DNA of 52,356 nucleotides, taken from positions 1 through 52,356 of IMG/VR virus record IMGVR_UViG_3300021959_000062; one strand, written 5' to 3'. A program made the translations under genes and the position numbers. Source of the DNA: a virus. The notes under the pieces are model-generated. The model was not told the origin of the DNA. It saw nothing but the letters and a program-made list of their open reading frames with translations, and did no database searches. Below, one piece after another: positions 37,901-44,538 of this stretch (position 1 is the first letter of the stretch; the number at the start of each line of letters is the position of its first letter).

Positions 37901-39473
37901 CTTTAACACCTGCAAGGTCAGTTAATTCACTGTCCATCAACGCACCGGCGCTAGTAACGTTTGCAGTATCGGTCACATCCGCGCTACTCTCTACTGAATC
38001 TAATTTAGTTTCCTGAGCATCTGTCATAAATCTTTTATTAGATGCATCTGTCATATTTGTAGTGACGAGATTAGGCGAAGCTCCAGCTATTACTGATTGG
38101 TCTAGTGCTTTAACATCAGTAATACTTGCTAATTCGCTATCCATTAATGCACCAGCAGCGGTGACATTAGCAGCGTCTGTGACATCTGCACTTGCCTCGA
38201 TACCATCAAGCTTAGTTTTATCTCCATTAGCAAAAGCTCCCTCAGACGGGGGCTGTTGAGCACTATCAGCTTTTGTTCCTTGTGCTGCTGTTGCATAATC
38301 TGAGGAATCAAATGCCTTAACTTCAGACAGATTTGTTACCTCTGAATCCATTAACGCACCGGCCGAGGTTACATTAGCTGTATCTGTTACGTCTGCAGAA
38401 GCCTCAATTGCATCTAGCTTTGTCTTGTCTCCATCGGCAAAAGCACCCTCTGAAGGTTTAACTTGCAATGTAGAAATTGTAACACCTTTAACGCCTGCCA
38501 GATCTGTCAATTCGCTATCCATTAAAGCACCAGCAGAGGTGACATTAGCTGTGTCAGTAACGTCAGCAGATGCTTCGATGCCATCTAGCTTAGTCTTGTC
38601 ACCATTGGCAAAAGCTCCTTCTGACGGTGGCTGTTGTGCGCTATCGGCCTTAGTTCCTTGAGCAGCTGTAGCATAATCTGAGGAGTCAAATGCCTTGACC
38701 TGCGACAAGTTTGTAACTTCTGAGTCCATTAATGCCCCAGCTGAAGTCACATTGGCCGTGTCTGTAACATCTGCAGAGGCTTCAATGCCGTCTAATTTGC
38801 TATGATCTGCCGTTGTAAAGTTTTCATCTGTTTGACTAGCTACTACAAAGTCTATGGTTCCATCATCATCTTGATATGTAACAGTAATCCCTGTCTCTGT
38901 ATTTCCTGTAACCATGCCGCCAACGAAGTCTTCTACTTGTTCTTCTGTCAGTTGTGTATCTGTAGTAGAATATGTGCTAGTATCAACACTCCCATCAGCT
39001 TTTAAGAACTGACTAGAAGTCCCAGCGGTTTTAACAAAACTATTGGCCTCAACTTTTGCACTAAAATGACCTGAGCCAGTTATGTCTATGTGGCCAGTAC
39101 CTGTAAGATTTTTAGAATTAAGATCCAAATTACCACCTAGTTGTGGTGTTGTATCTTCTACTACGCTGCCAATACCTCCACCACCACCCTCACTTGCAGT
39201 AGCGACTGTTATAGCAGTAACATGTCCGTTACTGTCAAGAGTAATATCTTGTATAAAAGTATTACCACTATTATCAGAAGAACTTGCAGCACTAATAGTA
39301 GGATGATCTGTATTATTAACAGCAGCTAAAGAATTCCAAGCTGTAGTTCCATCTCCTATTTTTAAAATATTATTAGTAGTATCAAATCCTGGTTCACCCT
39401 GAGCAAGAGTTGGATTACTACTCCAATCAGATGCAGTCCCTCTTCTAAGTTTAATTAAATTATTTACAGCCAT
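34956..39473 (-). CDS. Mtd-N-type long fibre with repeated shaft modules
   Basis: The 1505-aa product starts with an Mtd-N-like module (MAVNNLIKLRRGTASDWSSN ... ILKIGDGTTAWNSL). A glycine-rich hinge (EGGGGGIG) lies near residue 100. The 220-575 region carries six copies of an IEASADVTDTANVTSAGALM-type unit. Later come three FNEGGA..DFRVEGDTD..LLF.D blocks and a long S/T/N-rich beta shaft. The C-terminal domain (VRLPSNKTFFADVNIVGRRT ... ECKAASTNVHWVAKVDLLE-like) is shared in part with the giant protein. It ends NELIP, with the stop immediately before the next gene's Shine-Dalgarno. A trimeric receptor-binding fibre is the most likely role. Confidence 0.9.
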   Translation of the reverse strand: MAVNNLIKLRRGTASDWSSNPTLAQGEPGFDTTNNILKIGDGTTAWNSLAAVNNTDHPTISAASSSDNSGNTFIQDITLDSNGHVTAITVATASEGGGGGIGSVVEDTTPQLGGNLDLNSKNLTGTGHIDITGSGHFSAKVEANSFVKTAGTSSQFLKADGSVDTSTYSTTDTQLTEEQVEDFVGGMVTGNTETGITVTYQDDDGTIDFVVASQTDENFTTADHSKLDGIEASADVTDTANVTSAGALMDSEVTNLSQVKAFDSSDYATAAQGTKADSAQQPPSEGAFANGDKTKLDGIEASADVTDTANVTSAGALMDSELTDLAGVKGVTISTLQVKPSEGAFADGDKTKLDAIEASADVTDTANVTSAGALMDSEVTNLSEVKAFDSSDYATAAQGTKADSAQQPPSEGAFANGDKTKLDGIEASADVTDAANVTAAGALMDSELASITDVKALDQSVIAGASPNLVTTNMTDASNKRFMTDAQETKLDSVESSADVTDTANVTSAGALMDSELTDLAGVKGVTISTLQVKPSEGAFANGDKTKLDAIEASADVTDATNVNAAGAVMNSDSTTAGMSFVVDEDNMSSDSDTKVPTQQSVKAYVDATIVPALTTEQVQDIVGGMVDDTETGISVTYDDTNGNLEFVVDHDAANNFVANEHIDHTSVTLTAGDGLTGGGDISANRTFAVSVDDSTIEINSDTLRIKDDGVTSAKIGALTDLLRWEYPDKALDGNVASLGYLRAYDESGGYAGFGVSTSSFNIGTSGAINMRFITAGSERAIINNDGDFIFNEAGASVDFRVEGDTNQNLLFVDGSADKVGIGTNSPAGILHVKGEYSDGGHITIEDTSSALKTRFYNGNTASVIAVDEGDAVGTSSLQISVDNSTKATFGASATTFDQNVTINASTNQAVIGNSVTVFNEGGANIDFRVEGDTDANLLFLDASKDSVLIGNSTDGSINSKLHVYEANKTNSTYSRTINVLGRAYSTTDGSYFHIGLNSRAEKYLSASTTDGGYAIGVNAVPVIYSPDGTNTLAELTAVRANMSINSAASNVTVTNAFDIKTIPSLQGTNNTVTNHYGLYLSDAGGGNTTVTNEYGVYQVSTDAKNYFGGTLDVRGAAVFNEGGAAVDFRVEGDTDIDLLFVDGSEDTVQIGKLNINGAFTFPTADGSANQILKTDGNGAVSWAADGGSGSSLTEEQVEDFVGGMVTGNTETFITVTYEDGDGTLDFVVPVKDEDNMASDSATHLATQQSIKAYVDANAGGGGGSMTTVKANGTQVGGADIVTLDLASNFAVTETPNTEINIDLSDTVSTKGITATTGLNVGVSGLLHQSGTIVHSTEAAWGEFPGNAQNSMNLLTGETTNATFTSLEMNNGMYSGVRLPSNKTFFADVNIVGRRTNTGNTAAGRQHAAYQLKACLHNDAYGTAVVGSVTKTVIAESNSAWDAQLAFAGAGSGQTDFLLVQCKGAASTNVHWVAKVDLLEVGGLNETSAYREANIFSNTNNELIP
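37755..38800 (-). repeat. Six protein-level repeats with scrambled synonymous codons in the 1505-aa fibre
   Basis: Units of about 45-75 residues share EASADVTDTANVTSAGALMD, usually preceded by PSEGAFANGDKTKLD. Several copies are identical in protein but use different codons; for example SAGA is TCA GCT GGG GCA, TCT GCT GGT GCT, TCG GCC GGT GCG or AGC GCC GGT GCG in different copies. Confidence 0.9.
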
Positions 39474-39499
39474 GTTTTATTATATCCTATAAATTTATA

Positions 39500-40606
39500 T
39501 TATGGTGATCCACCATCTATGCTTGCATAAGAAATTACTACAGGACTACCTGCATTAGTTCCAGCAAAAATAGCCATGCCACTTACACTCGTACTACTAT
39601 TACCTAGCGTAATTGCGGTAGTTCCCACAGTAACATTACTAGCAGCTAATTTACTAACAGCAATAGCGGCACTAGCATTAATATGAGTATTGGTAATATC
39701 TACATTAGCAAGATTACTAAAATCTACAGTAGCATCAAGTTCACCCTTAGTTCCTCCAAACACTTCACTAGTATTGGTCGCATCAGGAATAAATGTAAAT
39801 TTGCCTGTACTATCATCATATCCAAAAAATCCAGATTTAGCAACTGATCCGTCATGATATAAAAATTCAACACCCCGATCCTTATTGTCATCACTACCAG
39901 GAACCGTATCTCCTCCGACTCTAATGACAGGATCATCAACACTAACAACCGTAGAATTAACAGTAGTCGTTGTGCCATTAACTGTTAAATCTCCATCAAC
40001 CGTTAGATTTCTTAATCCTGTTAAATCTTTATCACTATCTACAACAACTGCTTTACTAGCCGATACAGTGCCTCCTGTAACTCCATCCAAAACATTTACC
40101 TCTGAAGCACTTGCTGTAACATCTGTCACTTTATCTAAATTAATTCCTACGACGCCAATGTCTATTGTATTGTCTGAGTCTCTATAATTTAAACCCAATC
40201 CACTAGCAGCATTAAGACCTGTTCCAATAATATCTTGTACATCTTCTGCACTTACTGAAGAAGTTGCAGTGCTATTAATAGTAATTTGTCCACCAGCATT
40301 ACTTAAAGTAATATTATTACCAGCCACAATATTAGCACTAAAAGAAATACCTGTAACTTGACTATTACTATCTGTGACCTTGGTAATGCTAACCCCACTA
40401 CCACCAGCAGTATGTATATCGTCAAAAGCTATACTTAAAAATTCTAAACTGTTCCAAGCAGTAGTACCATCACCAATTTTAACTCTATCTGTGGTAGTAT
40501 CTAAACCTATTTCACCAGCACCTAATACTGCTCCATTACCGCCATTGGCTGTGGACCAATCGCTTGATGAGCCTCTTCTAACTTGTAGTAATGTGTTAAC
40601 TGGCAT
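39500..40606 (-). CDS. Mtd-N-type fibre, 368 aa
   Basis: The protein begins with an Mtd-N-like module (MPVNTLLQVRRGSSSDWSTA ... VKIGDGTTAWNSLEF) closely related to that of the 1505-aa fibre encoded next. The shaft has NVLDGVTGGTVSASKAVVVD and LTVDGDLTVNGTTTTVNSTV, then DDPVIRVGGDTVPGSDDNKD and RGVEFLYHDGSVAKSGFFGY, a block common in marine phage fibres. It ends SYASIDGGSP. GGAG lies 12 bases before the ATG. A short fibre or a fibre base is likely. Confidence 0.88.
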   Translation of the reverse strand: MPVNTLLQVRRGSSSDWSTANGGNGAVLGAGEIGLDTTTDRVKIGDGTTAWNSLEFLSIAFDDIHTAGGSGVSITKVTDSNSQVTGISFSANIVAGNNITLSNAGGQITINSTATSSVSAEDVQDIIGTGLNAASGLGLNYRDSDNTIDIGVVGINLDKVTDVTASASEVNVLDGVTGGTVSASKAVVVDSDKDLTGLRNLTVDGDLTVNGTTTTVNSTVVSVDDPVIRVGGDTVPGSDDNKDRGVEFLYHDGSVAKSGFFGYDDSTGKFTFIPDATNTSEVFGGTKGELDATVDFSNLANVDITNTHINASAAIAVSKLAASNVTVGTTAITLGNSSTSVSGMAIFAGTNAGSPVVISYASIDGGSP

Positions 40607-40621
40607 TATGTATTCTCCGTA

Positions 40622-40849
40622 TTATGGTGTGCCACAATCTATATTGTAGCTGTCTATAAAATTTGTTAGGTAATTATCTAAACCGACTACTTCACTAGCA
40701 TAAACAATAGTTGCAGCAAAACCAGTACTAATTTCTACCGTATCTGTAACTGTGCTAGTAGCTTCTACGGTTTGAGTATTATCATCTGTAGATATCTCAA
40801 TATCCAATGTACTAACTGTATCAGATATTTCTAAAGTAAAATCACTCAT
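40622..40849 (-). CDS. Small beta-rich protein at the head of the fibre operon
   Basis: I chose the ATG at 40847-40849 (MSDFTLEISDTVSTLDIEIS, 75 aa). It overlaps the upstream stop as TAATG and has GGAG eight bases before it; a GTG at 40858 would only add three residues. The protein is rich in T, V, S and D, looks all-beta, and ends NIDCGTP. No family was recognised. Its C-terminal end resembles that of the 368-aa fibre (YxxID.G.P), suggesting a shared origin of the gene boundary or a shared tail motif. Confidence 0.75.
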   Translation of the reverse strand: MSDFTLEISDTVSTLDIEISTDDNTQTVEATSTVTDTVEISTGFAATIVYASEVVGLDNYLTNFIDSYNIDCGTP

Positions 40850-41250
40850 TAAGGACACTCCAATGCTGTGGTAGATTTACTAAATCTCTTCTGTATGTTT
40901 ACAGTACCAAAAAGTAGTCTTGTCACATACCTACCGCCTTCAGTATAATGAAGTTCATCTGACTGTAATTCTAAATCATACTTAGCATTATTAAAATCAA
41001 ATCCATTAGTAGTACCAGCAGCAAATAATAAATTAATTTTACCTAAAGTTCCTTCTATATTAAAATCATAAATGCTTTTATCTGTATTACTACTAGAAAA
41101 GGTCTGTGTAGCATTTGAACTGGTCCGCCATGTTAATCTAGCGCACCATCCTGAAATATCAATAGGATCTCCATTTGAATCTTTATATATTAAAGACATC
41201 TTAAATGAGGAACCTTGTTCAATAGTAAAATCGTACTGACTTGCACCCAT
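40849..41250 (-). CDS. BppU-N-like fibre-anchor protein, copy 1
   Basis: The 133-aa protein begins MGASQYDFTIEQGSSFKMSL and has PIDISGWCARLTWRTSSNAT, then AKYDLELQSDELHYTEGGRY and FGTVNIQKRF. It matches the layout of BppU_N-type domains and of the 143-aa paralogue at 33588-34019. The AGAGG Shine-Dalgarno, candidate late promoter and upstream terminator make it the first gene of a new transcription unit. The protein ends ECP. It probably serves as an adaptor that docks fibres to the virion. Confidence 0.75.
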   Translation of the reverse strand: MGASQYDFTIEQGSSFKMSLIYKDSNGDPIDISGWCARLTWRTSSNATQTFSSSNTDKSIYDFNIEGTLGKINLLFAAGTTNGFDFNNAKYDLELQSDELHYTEGGRYVTRLLFGTVNIQKRFSKSTTALECP

Positions 41251-41268
41251 ATTAATACCTCTATAGTG

Positions 41269-41278
41269 TTATATTTAT
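41269..41278 (-). promoter_or_regulatory. Candidate phage late promoter motif ATAAATATAA (fibre operon)
   Basis: The minus-strand ATAAATATAA (preceded by A) lies between the capsid terminator and the 133-aa gene. A start a few bases downstream would give a very short leader carrying AGAGG. The same 10-mer is found at 3911-3920. A new promoter is expected here because a strong terminator lies just upstream. Confidence 0.45.
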
Positions 41279-41300
41279 TAGTACACCAGACATCAGCTTA

Positions 41301-41328
41301 TAAAAAAAGCCGCACAAGTGTGCGGCTT
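41301..41328 (-). terminator. Rho-independent terminator after the major capsid gene
   Basis: On the minus strand the perfect stem GCCGCAC/GTGCGGC (41320-41326 with 41309-41315), extended by two A-T pairs and with a 4-base loop, is followed by a run of seven T's then A (41301-41308). It is GC-rich in an AT-rich genome and lies 30 bases past the capsid stop codon. Confidence 0.95.
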
Positions 41329-41355
41329 CCCTTAGTTAACATCTATAAAGATAGA

Positions 41356-42369
41356 TTAAACAGCGCCAAGGATGACTCTTCTGTTATCAAGAACAGCAAA
41401 GCCTTGCTCAGCCCAGCCATAGAAACCAGCTCTCTTCTGACGATGAAGTGTATCATCTTCGTAGATCTGTACTGGCTCACGAACTGGCATGATGAAACTA
41501 TCTCTCTTGCGAAGATCAAGTCCAACTACCAATTCAGTTGTATGACCTGTTGGCATGGAAGCACTTAGGGTGCTCTCATAGAACAACTGATATTCTTGGC
41601 CATCACCAAGCTCATCAAGGTCATGAAGGTTGACACCGAAGATTCTATTGACAGAACCATCAGCTGCAGTGTAAATCTCACGACGAGTTACCTCATCAAC
41701 CTGATCAACACCCCAATTACGAATGTCTTCCATAGCTTCTGGAGAGACATAAAGATCAGTCAACATTCCACGATTGTTGGAAGCTGAATTGCCACCGCCA
41801 TTACGACGCATGACGGTCTTTAGAAGAGAAACAAGTCTCTTGCTGAACTGACCTTCTGTAGCATCACTATCATAAACGACGATGTTACGATCTACACCGG
41901 CAGCAAGAATGGTGTGCCAACCGTCATCATTCATCTTTTTAACGAATGAAGCTTCAAGAACTTCCATAGCGCGACCGACAACGTCCCAACGGGCATCACG
42001 GGCATACTTTAAGAGATAATCAATGCTAGCACCGATATCAAAAGTAGGAACCATGACGTAATCGCCTTCGACGTGACGCTCTGGAATATAGCCATGATTA
42101 GGAACAGTATAAGCAACAAAGTCCTTTTCTGTACCTGGGGCTAAGAAATCAAGCGGAAATTCTGGAGTAGCACTCTGGGCCAATTGAATTGGCTCAAAGA
42201 TACCATCAAGAATGTTACCGCTAAGTACACCTTGACGGAGAGGCTGCTCTAGAGCTTTCGCAAATTCTGCAGTAGCAGCTAGAGAGGTCTCTCTGTGCTG
42301 CGAACCAGACTTAACTAAAAGATCAGTTAATTCTGGAGTTGGTTGAAATGCTTTAGTTTCTGCTGACAT
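41356..42369 (-). CDS. Major capsid protein (HK97-fold type)
   Basis: The 337-aa product lies directly after portal, protease-scaffold and decoration genes. Its N-terminal arm (MSAETKAFQPTPELTDLLVK) is helical. The P-domain-like central helix (YLLKYARDARWDVVGRAMEV) is followed by a long helix/strand region, and the C-terminus (LDLRKRDSFIMPVREPVQIY ... RAGFYGWAEQGFAVLDNRRV) is of the type found in major capsid proteins of this class. GGGAGA precedes the ATG and a strong terminator follows, consistent with very high expression. It would form the icosahedral shell around the scaffold. Confidence 0.9.
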   Translation of the reverse strand: MSAETKAFQPTPELTDLLVKSGSQHRETSLAATAEFAKALEQPLRQGVLSGNILDGIFEPIQLAQSATPEFPLDFLAPGTEKDFVAYTVPNHGYIPERHVEGDYVMVPTFDIGASIDYLLKYARDARWDVVGRAMEVLEASFVKKMNDDGWHTILAAGVDRNIVVYDSDATEGQFSKRLVSLLKTVMRRNGGGNSASNNRGMLTDLYVSPEAMEDIRNWGVDQVDEVTRREIYTAADGSVNRIFGVNLHDLDELGDGQEYQLFYESTLSASMPTGHTTELVVGLDLRKRDSFIMPVREPVQIYEDDTLHRQKRAGFYGWAEQGFAVLDNRRVILGAV

Positions 42370-42390
42370 GTTTTTATTCTCCCTTTTTAT

Positions 42391-42873
42391 TTAGGCAATG
42401 TTGACTGCTACTTTGACATAACCATCGGAATCTCTAGAACTCAAGAATCTACCCACGCGATAGTTCTCGTCTTCAGTGGTACCATCTGCAGGTGCAGATG
42501 CACTGAATAGACCACTTGCACCGACATAGGCTGAATCACCAGCAGCAACTGTGCCAGTAACCTTATCAGTTGTGACCTGACCAACTTGTAGCAAAGTAAC
42601 TTTGCCACCACCCTGAACCTCATCCTTATGCCAGTTAATATGCTGACGGGTGAGATCAATATTTACAACATCATTTAACAACACACCAACAGGCTTTGCG
42701 CCACTAGTGGCTGTAGCATAAGCAACAACTGCACTGGAGTCATCCATAGCAGCGCCAGTACCGCCGGTACTAACAGATGCTACTCCACCACGTACAATAG
42801 TGCTTGCTGTAGCGTTGTTCATGAAAAATGAAACATCAGTTTGAGTTTCGATACGATCTGGTTTTAAAGCCAT
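42391..42873 (-). CDS. Probable head decoration/stabilisation protein
   Basis: I chose the ATG at 42871-42873 (MALKPDRIETQTDVSFFMNN, 160 aa), which has AGGGAGA eight bases upstream; a start 42 bases earlier would overlap the scaffold gene's end and lacks such a site. The protein is small, beta-rich and G/A/S/T-rich (STIVRGGVASVSTGGTGAAM ... GKVTLLQVGQVTTDKVTGTV), ending YVKVAVNIA. A gene of this size between scaffold and capsid usually encodes a decoration protein that binds the outer shell. Role inferred from position and composition. Confidence 0.75.
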   Translation of the reverse strand: MALKPDRIETQTDVSFFMNNATASTIVRGGVASVSTGGTGAAMDDSSAVVAYATATSGAKPVGVLLNDVVNIDLTRQHINWHKDEVQGGGKVTLLQVGQVTTDKVTGTVAAGDSAYVGASGLFSASAPADGTTEDENYRVGRFLSSRDSDGYVKVAVNIA

Positions 42874-42886
42874 GTTTAATTCTCCC

Positions 42887-43705
42887 TTATTTTGAGGTAT
42901 TACCGAGTCTAGCACTTACAAATTCAACAAGTTCACTACGAACACTAGCTTCTGCTGATTCAGTTTCTGACTCGTCGTTTCCAACGCTCAGATCAACGGT
43001 TTCTTCAGCTTCTACTTCTTCCAAAGCAGATTCAGCTTCTTCAAGTTCGGAAGCTTTCTCTTTCTCTTCCTTCTTTTTCTTTTCTAAAGCTTCTTTAAGA
43101 GCTGGTGGCATTGCTGCCTCAGTATCTTCTTCAGCTTCAACTGTTTCTTCAGCCTGTGCAGGCTTCATAGTAGCAAGAATAGAAGTCATAGCATCGAATG
43201 CTTCGTCATCGAGACTTTCAAATTTCTCAACAGCAGCGGAAGCAGCATCGTCTTCAAGACCCGCTTCAACCAAATTTGCTTTTCTGCTCTCCATTTTTTC
43301 TTTCTTGGCCATTTCTTCTTCCTTCATCTTGTAACCAGCGATAACTTCGTTGGCTTCTTCAAGAGAGGTCTGTGCGGCCTTGAGAGCTTCTTCGAGTTCT
43401 GTTTTACTAGCGACTACTTCTTCGAGTTCAGATTTAGCCTTATCTTCTTTTTTCTTCATTTCGGCCATTTCTAAATCTTTTTTAGCTTTTTCTTCTTCAA
43501 CCTTTGTGGCTAAAGATTCTAACTCTTCTGATTTTGCTTCAAGCATTTCATCTTTTTCTTTCATAGTAGCCTCTAATGTTTGATTGGTTTGTTCTAGTTC
43601 TGAAGCAGTTGCTTTCGCTTCTGCCACCTGATCTGCACAATTTACAGAAACAGAGTCTAATTTATCATTAATTTCTGCAACTTGTTTTTCGATATTTTCA
43701 CTCAT
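42887..43705 (-). CDS. Nested scaffold protein from an internal in-frame start
   Basis: The ATG at 43703-43705 (MSENIEKQVAEINDKLDSVS) is residue 275 of the fusion and is preceded by GGAG (43715-43718) with nine bases spacing, like the sites used by the capsid and decoration genes. It would give a 272-aa, coiled-coil scaffold without the protease. Lambda C/Nu3 is the known precedent for this arrangement. It lets the phage make much scaffold and little protease. Use of the start is inferred from the ribosome-binding site and the domain boundary. Confidence 0.75.
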   Translation of the reverse strand: MSENIEKQVAEINDKLDSVSVNCADQVAEAKATASELEQTNQTLEATMKEKDEMLEAKSEELESLATKVEEEKAKKDLEMAEMKKKEDKAKSELEEVVASKTELEEALKAAQTSLEEANEVIAGYKMKEEEMAKKEKMESRKANLVEAGLEDDAASAAVEKFESLDDEAFDAMTSILATMKPAQAEETVEAEEDTEAAMPPALKEALEKKKKEEKEKASELEEAESALEEVEAEETVDLSVGNDESETESAEASVRSELVEFVSARLGNTSK

Positions 43706-44527
43706 AACGATATTCTCCGTATCTGTATTGATTGTGGGCTTATTTTCTATTACACCTGATTTTAATAAATTGTCATTTTTTTTATCCAATAAATCTTCAA
43801 TTACTCTTTTATTAAAAATAATGCTATCAGGATTGGCTGGTTTGTCAACAAATCCTTTACCACTAAAAGTAATACTTCTTAAAACTCTGCCTATCTTATA
43901 ATTCTCGTGTTCGCCCTGTCCACCATAGGCTCTTAAGTACTTTGTTAAATATGCCGTACTATCATTTCTTGCTAATACTTTATATTCTCCATTAACCTTA
44001 TCTGTCAATCCATAATCAAAACCCTTAAAATAACACTCCATACTGACATATTTTGTGCCATCCTCGATTTCAGCAATTAATTTTTCTGCTCGTTCCTTTA
44101 ACTCTGGTGAACTAAATGCTTTATAGATAACTGATCCAGTAACTATGTGAAATTTCTCTGGTAGTTCATTCATCTCAATATCATCAGCAATAGCTTTACC
44201 TTCATTGTCAATTGGCCAGTTTGATGTAATATGGCCAATAATTGTATTTTCATCGTGTTCTAAATTTGTGGGTTTGTCTTCAGGCGTCTTGCGAGCAGCC
44301 CAAACTTCAGCTCTATCGAAAACGTCATCATTTCTATTCCAAGATGAACTAACCAATATAGACTGAACATAATATAAATCAGCATCATCGACAGCAGCCA
44401 ATGTTTTTGTTCTAATCTGATTCTGCTCAACCTCACACGGTTCAACAATAGACGCATAAGAGATCTTAGTAGAAGCAGTTATTTTTGCTGCTAAACCATC
44501 ATCAGTCTCTTGTGGATAAATTATCAT
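42887..44527 (-). CDS. Prohead protease fused to scaffold
   Basis: The 546-aa protein has an N-terminal protease domain of about 240 residues: a candidate catalytic His91 (TNLEHDENTIIGHI), a candidate catalytic Ser162 (GTKYVSMEC), and the terminal GKGFVDKPANPDS motif. This is the layout of herpesvirus-assemblin-like head maturation proteases. From about residue 275 it is a long E/K/A-rich coiled coil typical of scaffold, followed by an acidic tail. The protease would cleave scaffold and capsid arms during maturation. AGAGG precedes the ATG at 44527. A second start inside the frame makes scaffold alone (separate entry). Confidence 0.88.
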   Translation of the reverse strand: MIIYPQETDDGLAAKITASTKISYASIVEPCEVEQNQIRTKTLAAVDDADLYYVQSILVSSSWNRNDDVFDRAEVWAARKTPEDKPTNLEHDENTIIGHITSNWPIDNEGKAIADDIEMNELPEKFHIVTGSVIYKAFSSPELKERAEKLIAEIEDGTKYVSMECYFKGFDYGLTDKVNGEYKVLARNDSTAYLTKYLRAYGGQGEHENYKIGRVLRSITFSGKGFVDKPANPDSIIFNKRVIEDLLDKKNDNLLKSGVIENKPTINTDTENIVMSENIEKQVAEINDKLDSVSVNCADQVAEAKATASELEQTNQTLEATMKEKDEMLEAKSEELESLATKVEEEKAKKDLEMAEMKKKEDKAKSELEEVVASKTELEEALKAAQTSLEEANEVIAGYKMKEEEMAKKEKMESRKANLVEAGLEDDAASAAVEKFESLDDEAFDAMTSILATMKPAQAEETVEAEEDTEAAMPPALKEALEKKKKEEKEKASELEEAESALEEVEAEETVDLSVGNDESETESAEASVRSELVEFVSARLGNTSK

Positions 44528-44538
44528 ATGTTTTACCT

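Noticed and set aside
37750-38661. Plus-strand repeated frames opposite the fibre repeats
   Set aside because: They mirror the repeat units of the real minus-strand fibre gene and have no independent signals.
34956-40606. Diversity-generating retroelement suggested by Mtd-N-like domains
   Set aside because: No reverse transcriptase, template repeat or C-type-lectin variable region was seen in the window; the N-terminal module is common in non-diversifying fibres.
42828-43583. Serine-rich plus-strand frames opposite the scaffold
   Set aside because: They are the antisense reading of E/K-rich coiled-coil codons (GAA/AAG read as TTC/CTT), a common artefact.
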